The notes beneath the pieces are model-generated. The model saw only the letters and a list, made by a program, of their open reading frames with translations. It was not told the origin of the DNA and did not search any database. Of a stretch of 64,000 bases of DNA, positions 1 to 11,867 are shown one piece after another (the first letter of the stretch is position 1; each line of letters begins with the position of its first letter). Both the position numbers and the translations under genes were made by a program. The stretch lies in assembly GCA_037975125.1 (NCBI GenBank), contig CM075857.1:47497172-47561171 (forward strand), given 5' to 3'. This DNA comes from Latrodectus hesperus. Its lineage: Eukaryota; Arthropoda; Arachnida; Araneae; Theridiidae.

Positions 1-756
1 TTTGGTAACTAGGCACAAATTATGTCATGATAAATATTGATTTTATTTTATGTAACTTTTATAGTATTTTATTTTGATTATTAAATTACATTCTCTACTC
101 CTAATAGTATGTTTTACACTTAATGCATTTTCTCTACCCTGTAAGTGAAAAGTGCCAATATTTTACAATGCACAAATCAAGGCGCTCTCTCTTTTTATAA
201 AAGGATTAAAAATAATTTATTATATTATAATTAAAAATATGTAATTTTAATTCTGAATTTTTATATGATATCTATATATTTTTTAAATTTGTTTTAATAT
301 ATCTCCCTTAAAAACTACTGTATCTTTTATTTCAAAATAAAATAATTAAGAGCATTTTCATGTCTTCAAGTTATATAAATTGCAAAATAAAATGTCTCTA
401 ACAGTAATTTTCAATATCAAAAGTGCATTGCTTTTATTAGACATTAAAAGTTTAAGCATTAACAAGAAAACTTAGAGAAAAAGTGCACTTTGTAAATATT
501 CTGCAGTTTCTGCTTAGTTTAAACACTTAAAGTTTATTTTAATCAATAATTTTATATTGAAAATAATATTTTTCCATTTATTGAAACCAAATGTATTTTA
601 GATATACCTATAATATAAGTTATATTGTATTTTCTTTTATGAGTTGGAGAAAATTATAGATCTTTGTCATCATAGTTTTTTTATCATTTAAATATTTGAT
701 TTACGCTTTTTGTATGTTTCTATATGTTTAATATTTCAATCCTACTTTTTTTCCAG
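1..756 (+). other. Intron sequence upstream of the MED27 penultimate exon
   Basis: AT-rich non-coding sequence ending in a good acceptor: a T-rich tract followed by CAG at 754-756. No other exon, repeat or RNA gene was recognised in it. It is assigned to a MED27 intron because the next base begins a recognisable internal coding exon. Confidence 0.7.
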
Positions 757-834
757 GTCACTGAACATGCAAATTCAGCTATGCTGCATTTTTATTCACC
801 TAATGTTCCAGATATTGCTGTGAGATCTTATATG
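757..834 (+). CDS. MED27: MED27 penultimate coding exon (Mediator subunit 27)
   Basis: A 78-base internal exon with 26 codons, in phase 0 at both ends. It is flanked by a polypyrimidine-CAG acceptor and a GTGAGC donor at 835. The peptide starts VTEHANSAMLHFY and ends DIAVRSYM, which matches the part of Mediator subunit 27 just before its conserved C-terminal zinc-binding end. MED27 is a nuclear subunit of the Mediator complex that links transcription factors to RNA polymerase II. The remaining 5' exons lie outside the window. The call rests on recognising the family pattern together with the adjoining 3' exon, which joins in frame. Confidence 0.9.
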
Positions 835-1839
835 GTGAGCCATATGTATACAAAATTTTGAGGCATATACTCTTAGATTTTATTTAAGAACATATTTGTT
901 TAAATAATGTTTAACATTGCTAACTTTTAAATTATTTCTGTTATTATACATGTTAAATATTGTTGAGTGTTCTTTTAAATTTTTTATGATAATCAAAATT
1001 TTACTTTTGACTGACACCTATGCTAATTAAATTATTCAGGGAACAACAGACAGTGAAATAAATTACTACATTCAATTTATTTCACTGGTAAAGTTTAAAT
1101 TAGTATCTGTCAAATAAATTTCAACCAGTCTAAAACTTATAAGTGCCAGAAAAAAAAATATAAGTGAACCTCAATTTTGATATTTGAGAATTATTCAATA
1201 AATTATTTTGCAACCGCCCTTTTATATAATATATTCTAAATCTATACATTGAACTTGCATACAGTGTTTACATTTTAAGCTTTGGATATTATCCAATTTG
1301 CTGATACTATTTGATGATAAAAAAAAATTACTAAGGATTTCATTTTGCATGTGATAAATAGTTTAATAGGAGAAATACTATTCGTTTCTTTTAGCAATAG
1401 ATGATCTCACGTTGCATCTTTGATTAAGTACCTTGCTTTAATTCATTTTTCTGAATTGCAGACTTGTGCATTCCAAAACTGTTTAGTGATCTTCAGAATG
1501 CCACCTATGAGTATAATTTCCACTTTTAAAATTTTGTCAAGTTTTAAAATTAAAATAAAGCAGTATTATTTTAATTGAATATTTTTTGGTTTGAATATCT
1601 TCAGCATTTTAAGACAGTCGAATTATTATGTATCAAATAAATTTAAATGTTATGTCAAATAAATACAACTAACTACTAGAACATGAAGTTTATTCATATT
1701 TCAGAAGTTTCACTAACTTTTTACTTTTGATGCAAAAAGGGAATCATTTATTGGATTATTAACAATCATCTGTGCTGTACACAATTTGAACAATGCTTAT
1801 ACTTATCTTGTTTATTAGTCTTGCAAATACTTTTGGCAC

Positions 1840-2100
1840 TTAACCCTTTGATGTTTATGAACGAGCTCAGCTCGCAATCGAATTGTGCTTCATTATGCGC
1901 GCAAACGTGTTCCGCTCGGCAGCATGTTTTCAACCGAAAAGGTTAGAAACAAGCACTACTCACATAGTTAAATTTTCCCCCAATGCACTCTGATGAGCTG
2001 AGATCGTTCGCCATTATTATTCTGCATTGATAATGTTACAAATGAGTCTCACTCGCGAATTTAGTTAGTTTTACTGTCTACAGATGACAGTACAGGTTCC
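1840..2100. repeat. GC-richer block in MED27 intron, possible TTAA-targeted relic
   Basis: Base composition changes abruptly from AT-rich intron to a block with GAGCTCAGCTCG and CGCGCAAACG. It begins at a TTAA (1840-1843). An imperfect reverse complement of its beginning is seen near 1993-2010 (GAGCTGAGATCGTTC against GAACGAGCTCAGCTC). No matching outer terminus was found, so a piggyBac-type miniature element is only a guess. Confidence 0.3.
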
Positions 2101-2641
2101 ATGAATTTCTTTTCATAATGATTGAGGATTTTTGTCTTTTTACCTTGTTCTTTTTATAGACATCTGTTGAAAAAGTAAATGAACAAATCTTATGATAACT
2201 TCCAATTTATTGATAAACAATACTTGTATTCTTTCCTTTATTTCCTCCCTATGGTCATGTCTAAATTTGTAGATATAATATAAAAAGCAAAAGCAATATA
2301 AAAAATGTGTAATGTATGAATAGAAATGATGAACAAAATTCAGTCTAGCTGGAAACAGCTAATGCTGGAAGATATTCTGAGGGGAAAATATAAAATATGG
2401 GATCTTTTAAGTTATGGTATAAGAATTTTACACGAAACTCTTAAAATTAAAAAAATTTTGTTAAACCTAAGATCGTCATTTTGATTATTTTGTTAAGAAT
2501 AAGGCAAGTTTTGTGGCTTTTCATTACATTTCTTGTCATTTTCTTACTGTAAATGAAATAAATATAATTCATTTTATGATTCCTTGTCCATATCATGCTA
2601 TTCTTTTTAAATAAATTTATTGAATATCATGTATCTAATTA

Positions 2642-3303
2642 CAGGTAACCCAACTATAACACGATTCGTAAATTGCGGGAAAATTCCTATAACACGGTTA
2701 TGTTCCAATGTTAGAGCTTGTTATCGGTCGGCGGAAACATGTTCACTCCTTACTTCTTTTCTAGGTTAGCAGCGACTCTAATAGGCGGAAGGCCTATGCT
2801 TAGCAGAAAATCTCGAGTTATTTTTCTTGAAAACCGACCCTTCCACGGAAAGAAGTCGAAAATTCAAAAGGGAGCTGCAAAACTGTTTAACTCCATACCG
2901 CGAAATTTGCAATGACCTAGTAAGAACTAGTCAGCAAAGTTTGACTACAGTTTTTTTTAAGAGGGGAAAACATACAAAAACTTTAAATAGAGAAAAAAGT
3001 TCTGAAAGTGGAAGGCGATATCGTTCCACCCAAAAAACGTTCTCAGTTGATTGTACTGAGCAGTGACGACAGATAAATTCATTAAGTTAGGGTTGCGTTA
3101 GATTAAAATATTTTTTTTCTTACTTTGTGTTGGATATACATTTATTATTTAATAAAAATTAAGTTGTTTATGTCGAATTAAAAAAAAATATTTGTTTTTA
3201 ATAAGTTTTTGGAACGTAACCCCCCTTTTTGTACTAGTTCTGGGTCTCATACAACACTGCATTTTCTAGGAACCTAACTACCATGTTATAGGAGGGTTAC
3301 CTG
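2642..3303. mobile_element. Tigger/pogo-like non-autonomous DNA transposon
   Basis: The left end reads CAGGTAACCC then TATAACACG, and the right end is its near reverse complement (TGTTATAGGAGGGTTACCTG). TA flanks both sides (2640-2641 and 3304-3305). CAGGT-type ends with a TA duplication are typical of the pogo/Tigger branch of Tc1/mariner. The 662-base interior holds a small frame at 2827-3066 but no recognisable transposase or DDE motif, so the copy must have been moved in trans. Confidence 0.75.
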
Positions 3304-3532
3304 TACATATTATATCCTCATCCAATTGCCTGCTGCTTATAAACTTTTAATATCAGCTCTCTAATTTTTTTTATTTATATATTATATAAATTTACAAGTT
3401 GGGTAATTTTTTATAAATGTCTAAGCAATGGCATTTGATTTGTTTGCATGAAAAAGTTTTGTAATATATTTCTTATAATTTAACACTATGCATTAATGCA
3501 ATTTCCCCATTAATGTTTCATTCATATTGCAG

Positions 3533-3667
3533 ACCTGGCTTCGCAGCTATGCAACTCTTTTCACTGCTCCATGCCGTAAGTGTGGTAATCGTTTGCACGA
3601 AAATATGCCCCCCACTTGGAGAGATGTTAGAAATCTTGATGTATACCATGATGCTTGCAAACCTTAA
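3533..3667 (+). CDS. MED27: MED27 terminal coding exon
   Basis: This exon has 44 codons plus TAA at 3665-3667 and starts in phase 0 directly after the intron. The peptide begins TWLRSYATLF, contains the Cys pair CRKCG, then PPTWRDVRNLDVYHDACKP and the stop. This is the diagnostic C terminus of MED27: a CxxC, the PPTWRD block, and a final His/Cys pair thought to form a small zinc-binding unit. All four candidate metal ligands are present. A polyadenylation signal follows 50 bases later. The gene runs toward PMPCB on the same strand but is separated from it by about 5 kb of repeats. Confidence 0.93.
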   Translation, partial: TWLRSYATLFTAPCRKCGNRLHENMPPTWRDVRNLDVYHDACKP

Positions 3668-3717
3668 AAAGCCTGAAATGTATTTATAATATTGTATATA
3701 TATTGGTTGTATCCTTG

Positions 3718-3723
3718 AATAAA
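3718..3723 (+). promoter_or_regulatory. MED27: Polyadenylation signal of MED27
   Basis: AATAAA occurs 51 bases after the MED27 stop, with a T-rich stretch downstream (about 3745-3775). This is a normal arrangement for 3' end formation. Confidence 0.7.
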
Positions 3724-4565
3724 ATTTGGGTTATTTGCTATGATACATATTTTTCCATGAGTTTTATTTTTGTAATTACAAAATTATTACTCATATTTTA
3801 AAATTTGAACTTTATCTAATTGTTCAAATTTTAATGTGTGAATCATATATTTATTAGTGTAAAATTGTCAAATTCAATTGATGGATTTTTGTAAGCAGTA
3901 TTGTTGCAATTTTTGCTAATAAATTGGGCACATAAATATTAACAAATTGCCATGCCATTTAAAAAGCATGGGGTATCAACTTTCATTGTGTTGTCTTTGC
4001 TGATAACATTATGACAAAATTTTCTTTAACTTAATAAACAAAATGATTGTCATTGATGTCAAATCTTGAATTATTTGGTGGCTGATGCTTTTATTCTACC
4101 TAAATTCTTGCATCTATGACTGTTTGATCATCTACATGTGTGTAAGTTTAATCAAAAACTTTATGTGCTTTCTATTCCTTTCTATCCAACTGATCATTAT
4201 TACTTTCGAAATTTTCTTTGTCACAATACTTTATGGTATTAGGATGCTAAAAGCCATGAATTCAGTTAACAACGTGTCTTTTCAATCCCAAAATACTAAT
4301 GTTAATGGTAAATTCTATGCCTTTAATGTCAGCTAGTTCGTTTAAATTTTCACAGTTTGCTTGAAGAGTTTGCTGAAGTAGTTTCTAAAATTATGTTAAA
4401 ATTTTTTTTTTAATAGATTTATAATTTTCTTATACTATTTCCAAACATTTGTTTTCCATACTTTACATAAATATTTTTTACCGACTTCCATCTATACCTT
4501 CTACACTATTTTCATTTGTTCTGAAATTTAACCATATTATTAAATTATGATATTAATCTGTTGAT
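3724..4565. other. Intergenic AT-rich sequence
   Basis: No supportable gene. An 83-codon frame at 4085-4336 is composed of AT-driven hydrophobic residues and resembles no family I know. Confidence 0.6.
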
Positions 4566-4715
4566 TGGTTTGATTTATTGTTCAATGGTGATTTCTTGCA
4601 CATGAGTTCTGATTAATATGGATTCCAAACCATTGCAAATACCCAAGCCCTGATTGGGATTCAAATTCATGAACTGCAAACCAAAATACAAAACACTTAA
4701 CATTCAGCTCTCAGT
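4566..4715 (-). repeat. SINE-A copy, old, tRNA-derived (minus strand)
   Basis: Read on the minus strand it follows the order of the fresh copy at 6662-6852: a degraded box A region (GCTGAATGTTAAG), a box B relic (TTTGAATCCC), TTTGGAATCCA, then CCATTGAACAATAAATCAAACC. It is clearly diverged and no duplication is preserved. Confidence 0.65.
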
Positions 4716-5439
4716 TCTTCCATTTATATAGCAATTTTTAATATGCAATATTTTTTCGATTCATATCTCTATTTTAACATAGCTAGAATTGCCTGGAAAA
4801 GTTAAAAAACTAAGACATTTAAATAAACTTTTACAACAAATTCTTTCATTCAAACATTAAAAGATCAAGTAACTAGCCAAATAGGATAAATAAGTAATAT
4901 ATTTCATTTTAAAATTATGTCTATTTTGTATGTATATTATCATTGAGTATGTTTATTATCATTAAATATACTCTAATTAATTTTAATAAATATATAAAAA
5001 TCCTTGCATAGAGTTTTTTCATGTATAATTATTTTTCAATAATAATCACTTAAATATTTCATAATGCAATATTCTTTAAGGAAAAAATGCATTATTAAAT
5101 ATGTCACATTTTAAGCATGCGCGGTTTGGTTTTATAACTAACTACATTGAATAAATAATAATTGAAATATCCTATACTTCAATGAAATTTTTTTTTAGAT
5201 TAATAAGATTTTTCAATAAGACTTTCCAAAGGGAATTATTCTTTACTAACTAAAAATTGAGTGGAATTTAATGTTTTAAAAAAATTGGAGAAAAAGAATA
5301 TAGTTGGTATTTAATCAAAAATACAATTAAGATATTTGCCAGTATTGCACAATTACCAGTAATTACAGATAAAAATATATCGATGAATGATAAATTGTTT
5401 TCTGTTTTGAACTTTAGAAATCTTTTTTTTTCTTTTCCC
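4716..5439. other. Intergenic AT-rich sequence
   Basis: Simple AT-rich DNA ending in a short C-rich tract (about 5439-5452). No gene was recognised. Confidence 0.5.
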
Positions 5440-6270
5440 CCTCCCCCCCCAAGAAGAGATCTGCACAATAAATAGTCAGCTGAATGATTGCCTTTGCAGT
5501 TTACACATATAATTGTATTAGAAGAGCATGTTTTGTGTTCATGTGCTGATCCACATTGTTTGCATATTAGAGTTTGTAGTTTGCATTGCTTAGTGGGATG
5601 GGAGAATTTATAACATGAGCCACATTCGCGAACTTATCAACGAAAAGTCGTTTTTAATCGCAAACACAATAGAATACAAAAGAAATAGAATAAACTAATT
5701 TCTTTTGGTATATTGAAGTCGTAAATGGTGATAAGTACATTTTCAGAAAGCTCTGGTGATCCTTTCTTAGTGAAACCTCTTATGTTTGATACTATTAACT
5801 AGTTTCGTTCAATTTCCTCCTTGATCAGGTTTAAATCCAAGTATTTTGGGATGTTTGTAAATAGAAATTTTGATGTATAGCTCTCTTTTTGAATTTGTGC
5901 GGCGTTACAGGAATTCCAAAAATGCGTCGGATGCAACTAATCTCTGCGGCATTTTGTAGGTTATTTGTTTTAATTAATATTTTCTCATGAGGAGTAAATA
6001 TGACTTCGGTTATACCGTTTGGATTCGTGATAATTTAATTTAGTTCAGCTTTTAAATGAAAGGGGCGTTTCGGAATTTCTCCTTTGTCATTTTCGGGACA
6101 TAGGAAAATCAAAAAAATTTTCACACCGCATTCAGATGCTAATAATATAGTTGGTGAAAGATCATCGCCAAAATCTAGTGTATTTAAAGAGGTTATTTTT
6201 GCTGTGATTGTTGAACAATCCACGAATGCTACGTCAGCCTCCATTTCCTTCACTTTTGGAGAGTATAATA
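5440..6270 (-). pseudogene. Jockey-like LINE ORF1 (gag) relic with triple zinc knuckle
   Basis: On the minus strand the segment 5460-5640 encodes three consecutive CCHC knuckles: CGSCYKFSHPTKQC, CKQCGSAHEHKTC and CVNCKGNHSADYLLC. Three closely spaced knuckles at the C terminus are typical of ORF1 proteins of Jockey-type non-LTR retrotransposons, where they bind the element RNA. Upstream (5650-6270) a low-quality frame includes KRPFHLKAELN and FTPHEKILIKTNN-like segments of the same protein type, broken by stops and frameshifts. No reverse transcriptase follows, so this is a truncated dead copy between MED27 and PMPCB. The clade assignment is from the knuckle pattern only. Confidence 0.7.
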
Positions 6271-6593
6271 TAAAAACAAAATATTGCTCAAATCCAAAGA
6301 GCTAAAGTATATATATATATTTTTTTCAATAGTACTCACCTAACTCAATTGGAAAGAATTATAATAGGCGTACTCTTAACACCAGGGTTAAATTAAACAG
6401 AAATACAAGGAAAAATTATACTTAAGTAGGAAAAACAGCAATAAAACTCCAAAAAAAAAACGTCAAAACTCACAAGCTTTTCACCTAAAATATTTATATT
6501 GTAATACTTCAATAGAAATCTAAATTTAAAAAAAAAAAAAAAAACTCTTGATTTACAAATACAAAAAATTGCGGGAAATAAACATTCAGTAAG

Positions 6594-6628
6594 AATTTGG
6601 CATCAGCAATTATTGCTGATGACAAATT
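6594..6628. repeat. Near-perfect 35-base palindrome
   Basis: Seventeen-base arms (6594-6610 and 6612-6628) around a single T, with one mismatch. The core is CATCAGCAATTATTGCTGATG. It lies just upstream of the SINE-A copy. Function unknown. Confidence 0.85.
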
Positions 6629-6661
6629 TTGACTTTCATGCTTTACTTGATCATCTCAACA

Positions 6662-6852
6662 GGAGCCGAGCTGGCAGCCGAATGGTTAGCGCTCTTGCCT
6701 TCGGTTCAACAGTTTGTGGGTTCGAATCCCGCCTTGGGCATGGATGTTTGTAGTGGTTCGGAATCCACTTTAAACTGTAAGTCCCGGTCTAATTAGCCCT
6801 TGTGTGCAAAAAAAAAAAAAAAAAAGGACCGTTGAGTGACAAACAAACCAAA
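6662..6852 (+). repeat. SINE-A copy, young, tRNA-derived, with 10-bp TSD
   Basis: A tRNA-like head has box A at CAGCCGAATGGTTAGCGC and box B at GTGGGTTCGAATCCC. A unique body (GTAGTGGTTCGGAATCCAC, TCTAATTAGCCC), an A tract and the tail GACCGTTGAGTGACAAAC follow. It is flanked by the direct repeat CATCTCAACA at 6652-6661 and 6853-6862. A polymerase III promoter plus a target-site duplication is the definition of a SINE. This is the best-preserved of five copies in the window and serves as the reference. Confidence 0.9.
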
Positions 6853-7042
6853 CATCTCAACAAGAAGACTGCTTAAGTTTGAGTTTACTAATTCGAATGC
6901 ACATTTTAGGATATCTCTAAATAATCTCATAGTTTTTATTTTCTATATACATAAAACATTTTCTTACTTTGCTTGAAACTCAGGATCGCGCGATATATTC
7001 GTTCTCGACAAACTGTATAATTACCCAACACAGTCGCTATAA

Positions 7043-8207
<1,165 letters not shown>

Positions 8208-8550
8208 TTTTTTACTCAATTCTGCTCTGTTTCACTGTAATTTAAATTATTGATTATTAGCGTTATGAAACCATGACTGAGATATATTTACGGATTGCAG
8301 TAAATACTACAATAGTAATGATCGTATTTATCCCGATAAACGTTCAACAAGAGCACAAAATAAACCAATTAATTCAAGCATTTTCATTTTAGAAGCAAGT
8401 CGGTAAAAATAGTTTTAGTTGGTATAAGCAGGGACGTTTCAGTTAGTTGAATTACTGTTAGTGAAAGTGGAAACAAACGCAATCATCTGAAATATTCTGT
8501 GACGAACTTCTCAGGTTTTTTTTTATTCTTTTCTGTATTCTGATAAAATC

Positions 8551-9930
8551 ATGATGTCTAAACTTGTTTCTAGAAATATCTTTAAATTTGGAAGAAAATT
8601 ACAACGATCTATTACTTCTGTTCAGTCTAAGTTCTTAAACGTTCCAGAAACAAAAGTAACGCAATTGTCAAATGGATTGCGTGTAGCCACTGAAGATTCC
8701 GGCATACCTACTTGCACAGTAGGTTTATGGATTGATGCTGGTAGTCGGTATGAAAATGAAAAAAATAATGGTGTAGCCCATTTTTTGGAACACATGGCCT
8801 TTAAAGGCACTTCTAATCGGTCTCAAACTCAATTAGAATTGGAAGTTGAAAATATGGGAGCTCATTTGAATGCTTGTACTTCAAGAGAACAAACAATATT
8901 TCAAGCCAAATGCTTGACTAGAGATGTGGGACGTGCCATTGACATACTTTCGGATATTATTCAAAGTAGTAAGTATGGAAAATCTGAAATTGAGATTGAA
9001 AGAGGAGTTATATTGAGGGAAATGCAAGAAATTGAAATGAATTTGCAAGAGCTTGTCTTTGATCATTTACATGCTGTTGCTTTTCAAAATACTCCGTTAG
9101 GTCGTACAATTTTGGGCCCCATTGAAAATATAAAAAGCATTTCCCGACAGGATCTAGTGGAATTCAAATCTGAACACTATATTCCTTCGAAAATGGTACT
9201 GGCTGGAGCAGGAGGTATTGCTCATGAAGAATTGGTTCGTTTAGCTGAGGATTATTTTGGAAAGAACCACAATGTTGTAGCATCAAATTTTCTTGAAGTT
9301 TGCAAATTTACTGGTAGTGAATTCAGATTGTGTGATAAATCTATGCCAGTTGTGCATACTGCTCTTGCAGTTGAAGGTTGTGGTTGGACTCACCCAGAGA
9401 GCATACCCTTGTTAATAGCAAACATTCTTATTGGAAATTGGGATAGATCACATGGAAGTGGAGGAAACATTTACAGCAAATTAGCCCAAAATGTGTCATC
9501 AAAAAATCTTTGTCATAGTTTTCTGTCATTCAATACTTGCTATAAAGATACTGGTTTGTGGGGTGTTTACCTAGTTTCTGATGAAAAAACCTTGAATGAT
9601 ATGATTGCTTCTGTTCAAGAAGAATGGGATAGATTGTGTACTAGAGTCACAGAAGAAGAAGTTTCAAGAGCTAAGAATTTGCTCATGACTAATTCTTTGT
9701 TACTTCTAGATGGATCAACTCCTATATTTGAAGATATTGGTCGTCAAATGCTTAATTATGGTCGTCGAATTCCACAGTCAGAGATGGAAGCAAGAATTGA
9801 TTTGGTTGATTCAAAAGTTGTTCGAGAAGTTTGTTCATATTATTTAAAATCAAAACCTTTATCTGTTGTTGCAATTGGACCTACTGATAATATGGTTGAT
9901 TATAATACTATGCAAAGTAGAATGAACTAA
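8551..9930 (+). CDS. PMPCB: Mitochondrial processing peptidase beta subunit, intronless
   Basis: 459 codons, uninterrupted. The product is the catalytic beta subunit of the matrix enzyme that removes targeting peptides from imported proteins, working as a heterodimer with the alpha subunit. Residues 1-30 are basic and amphipathic with no acidic residue, a plausible mitochondrial presequence. The zinc site is intact: H77-F-L-E80-H81 followed by E157 exactly 76 residues later (REMQE). Further M16-family landmarks are [41 protein letters not shown] and [13 protein letters not shown]. Length is close to the usual 470-490. The start ATGATG at 8551 is preceded by stops and T-rich leader sequence. 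The absence of any intron in a genome that splits its other genes, plus some changes at usually conserved places (Cys in LNACTSREQ where Tyr is usual), suggests a retrocopy that kept its frame. A native single-exon gene is the alternative. Confidence 0.95.
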   Translation: MMSKLVSRNIFKFGRKLQRSITSVQSKFLNVPETKVTQLSNGLRVATEDSGIPTCTVGLWIDAGSRYENEKNNGVAHFLEHMAFKGTSNRSQTQLELEVENMGAHLNACTSREQTIFQAKCLTRDVGRAIDILSDIIQSSKYGKSEIEIERGVILREMQEIEMNLQELVFDHLHAVAFQNTPLGRTILGPIENIKSISRQDLVEFKSEHYIPSKMVLAGAGGIAHEELVRLAEDYFGKNHNVVASNFLEVCKFTGSEFRLCDKSMPVVHTALAVEGCGWTHPESIPLLIANILIGNWDRSHGSGGNIYSKLAQNVSSKNLCHSFLSFNTCYKDTGLWGVYLVSDEKTLNDMIASVQEEWDRLCTRVTEEEVSRAKNLLMTNSLLLLDGSTPIFEDIGRQMLNYGRRIPQSEMEARIDLVDSKVVREVCSYYLKSKPLSVVAIGPTDNMVDYNTMQSRMN

Positions 9931-10140
9931 ACATTGTTCTTATATTATTGCTACATAACTTTAAATATTTCTAAATGTGTTATTGAAAATGCTGTGTATG
10001 CCATTTATCACCAACATTTAATATTTATTTCTTAAATATTTCATTATTTATGCATACACATGTTAACATCTCTATTAGATAAAAAAAATGTGAAATATTT
10101 AATTCTAATTTCTCTATGGTTGTAATGCATCTTTTTAAAC

Positions 10141-10146
10141 AATAAA
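10141..10146 (+). promoter_or_regulatory. PMPCB: Probable polyadenylation signal of PMPCB
   Basis: AATAAA about 210 bases after the stop. Other AT-rich near-matches exist, so the site is provisional. Confidence 0.45.
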
Positions 10147-11687
10147 TAGTGCTAAAATTGTTTTGTTAAATACTTTTTTATATTCTTTTAATACTTTTTT
10201 TAATTCAACATTATTTCCAACTCTCAATATTCAATGCTTATTTAATCTCAATTCCAGCACTTATTTTCATCCAATTTTAATTTAGTTTGATTCTAGCTGC
10301 AATGATTACTTAAATAATCAATATAGATTTCTGAAGATTAATAAAAGATTCTTTAAATATTCCTATTTAAAATGTTAAATTGTCCTTAAACATTGGCAAT
10401 ACAATCAGTCAGTATCCATGATCTTTAAAGTTTTGAAAATTTCATGAAAATACTTCTTAATATAAGTTGGTGAACAGTTAAACATCATTTTGATATGTTT
10501 GTAGTTAGTACATACTTATTAATGACACAATATAACAAAGTTGTTTCTTTCATATGTAAAAATTTAAAAACAATCTAGTGTATATAAATGTAAAAATTGA
10601 AAAAATGTATGGTTTTAAAACTAAATGTTGGCAAGCATGCATTACCGATAAAATTGAATGAACATTGATTGAAAATTTACCAGATAATAGTAATAAGGGG
10701 AAAAAATGTATTTTTTTGGCTAAGAAATTAAAATAACATTTAATCAAAATATTATGAATCATATATTATATTAAAGAAATCATAATACAATTATATTAAT
10801 TTATTATTATACAATATTAAGAAATCTTAATATAATTTAATAGTACAACAATCTGTTAAGCTAAAAATTATCAAATATAGAGATAAAAAAGAATGGAAAT
10901 TATTACAAAAAATTGATTTAAACAGAAATAATCTTGACTCATATATTGACAAAAATTGAGGGAATTATGTATTTCAAAGCAAACTAAAATTTAGTAGGAC
11001 TACAGCTCACAACTGGTTGTGTAAACAATACTGAAGAAAAATGAATAATCTTTGCAGATGAATGAGAAAATTTATAGTATATATATTTTTTTAATAAAAA
11101 TTCTTCAGTTAAATGGCAAATTGCATTTTTATGGATGGTTTGGACAATATTGTTTTAAATCACAATTAATAACAAATTTAAAGTGAAAATGTATGCAATT
11201 ATTGTAGGTTGTAAATCAGTTAAAAAAAATTTCTTAATTTAAATTTCATATATAATAATACTTCTTCTTCTTAAGATATCAAAACTCAACAGGCTTCCTT
11301 TCAAAAATGAGTGTCTTTCACTGATTTTTTAAAAATAAATTGCATATTTAATTTCCTAAATGAAATTATTAATTTATTGAATGAAGCTCAAAAATTAATA
11401 TAATTGTAATAAAAAGATTTAAATAATTTTAAAATTGATTTTCTTTCCTGATAAATTTTAAATGATTATTAATTTTAAAAAGTCAATGTGAAAATATAGC
11501 ATATTCTTTCATATAACTTTTAAATAAACAATACATAAGTAAAATTGATCAGAAAAATTAACTCATTAAGAAATGGTTTAGTGATATTAAATACTTTTAT
11601 ATTGACTAAAATATTCCCTTATTCAAAATAGATTTTTAGTTTGTTTTAGAATCATTTTGTAAAGCAACATTAATTCATAATTTGCAT
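10147..11687. other. Intergenic AT-rich sequence
   Basis: No exon, RNA gene or repeat family recognised. Small frames here are AT-driven. Confidence 0.6.
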
Positions 11688-11698
11688 GTACTTATTTA

Positions 11699-11856
11699 TA
11701 GCTGAATGGTTTGTGCTCCTGCCTTCAGTTTATGGGTTGAATTCCACTTGAGGCTTGTATGTTAGTATAGTTGTTCTGTATCTACTTTAAGCCATAGGTT
11801 CTGGTCTAATTAGCCTTCTTGTACAAAAAGTGACTGTTGAGTGACAAACAAACCAA
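11699..11856 (+). repeat. SINE-A copy with 11-bp TSD
   Basis: It follows the reference SINE-A order (GCTGAATGGTT, TATGGGTTGAATTCCACTTG, GGTCTAATTAGCC, then ACTGTTGAGTGACAAAC). It is flanked by GTACTTATTTA at 11688-11698 and 11857-11867. Several head substitutions, including in box B, make it intermediate in age. Confidence 0.87.
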
Positions 11857-11867
11857 GTACTTATTTA

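Larger units (their letters stand above)
835..3532 (+). other. MED27: MED27 last intron
   Basis: A 2.7 kb intron with a GTGAGC donor at 835 and an acceptor ending ATTGCAG at 3532. It carries a Tigger-like miniature transposon (2642-3303) and a locally GC-richer block at about 1840-2100 that starts at a TTAA and reads as an old repeat. The rest is AT-rich with no recognised content. Confidence 0.85.

Noticed and set aside
4085..4336. 83-codon frame downstream of MED27
   Set aside because: AT-driven residue content, no recognised domain, no regulatory context.
6035..6305. Overlapping small frames on both strands near the LINE ORF1 relic
   Set aside because: The plus-strand frame is a shadow; only the minus strand shows gag-like features, linked to the zinc knuckles at 5460-5640.
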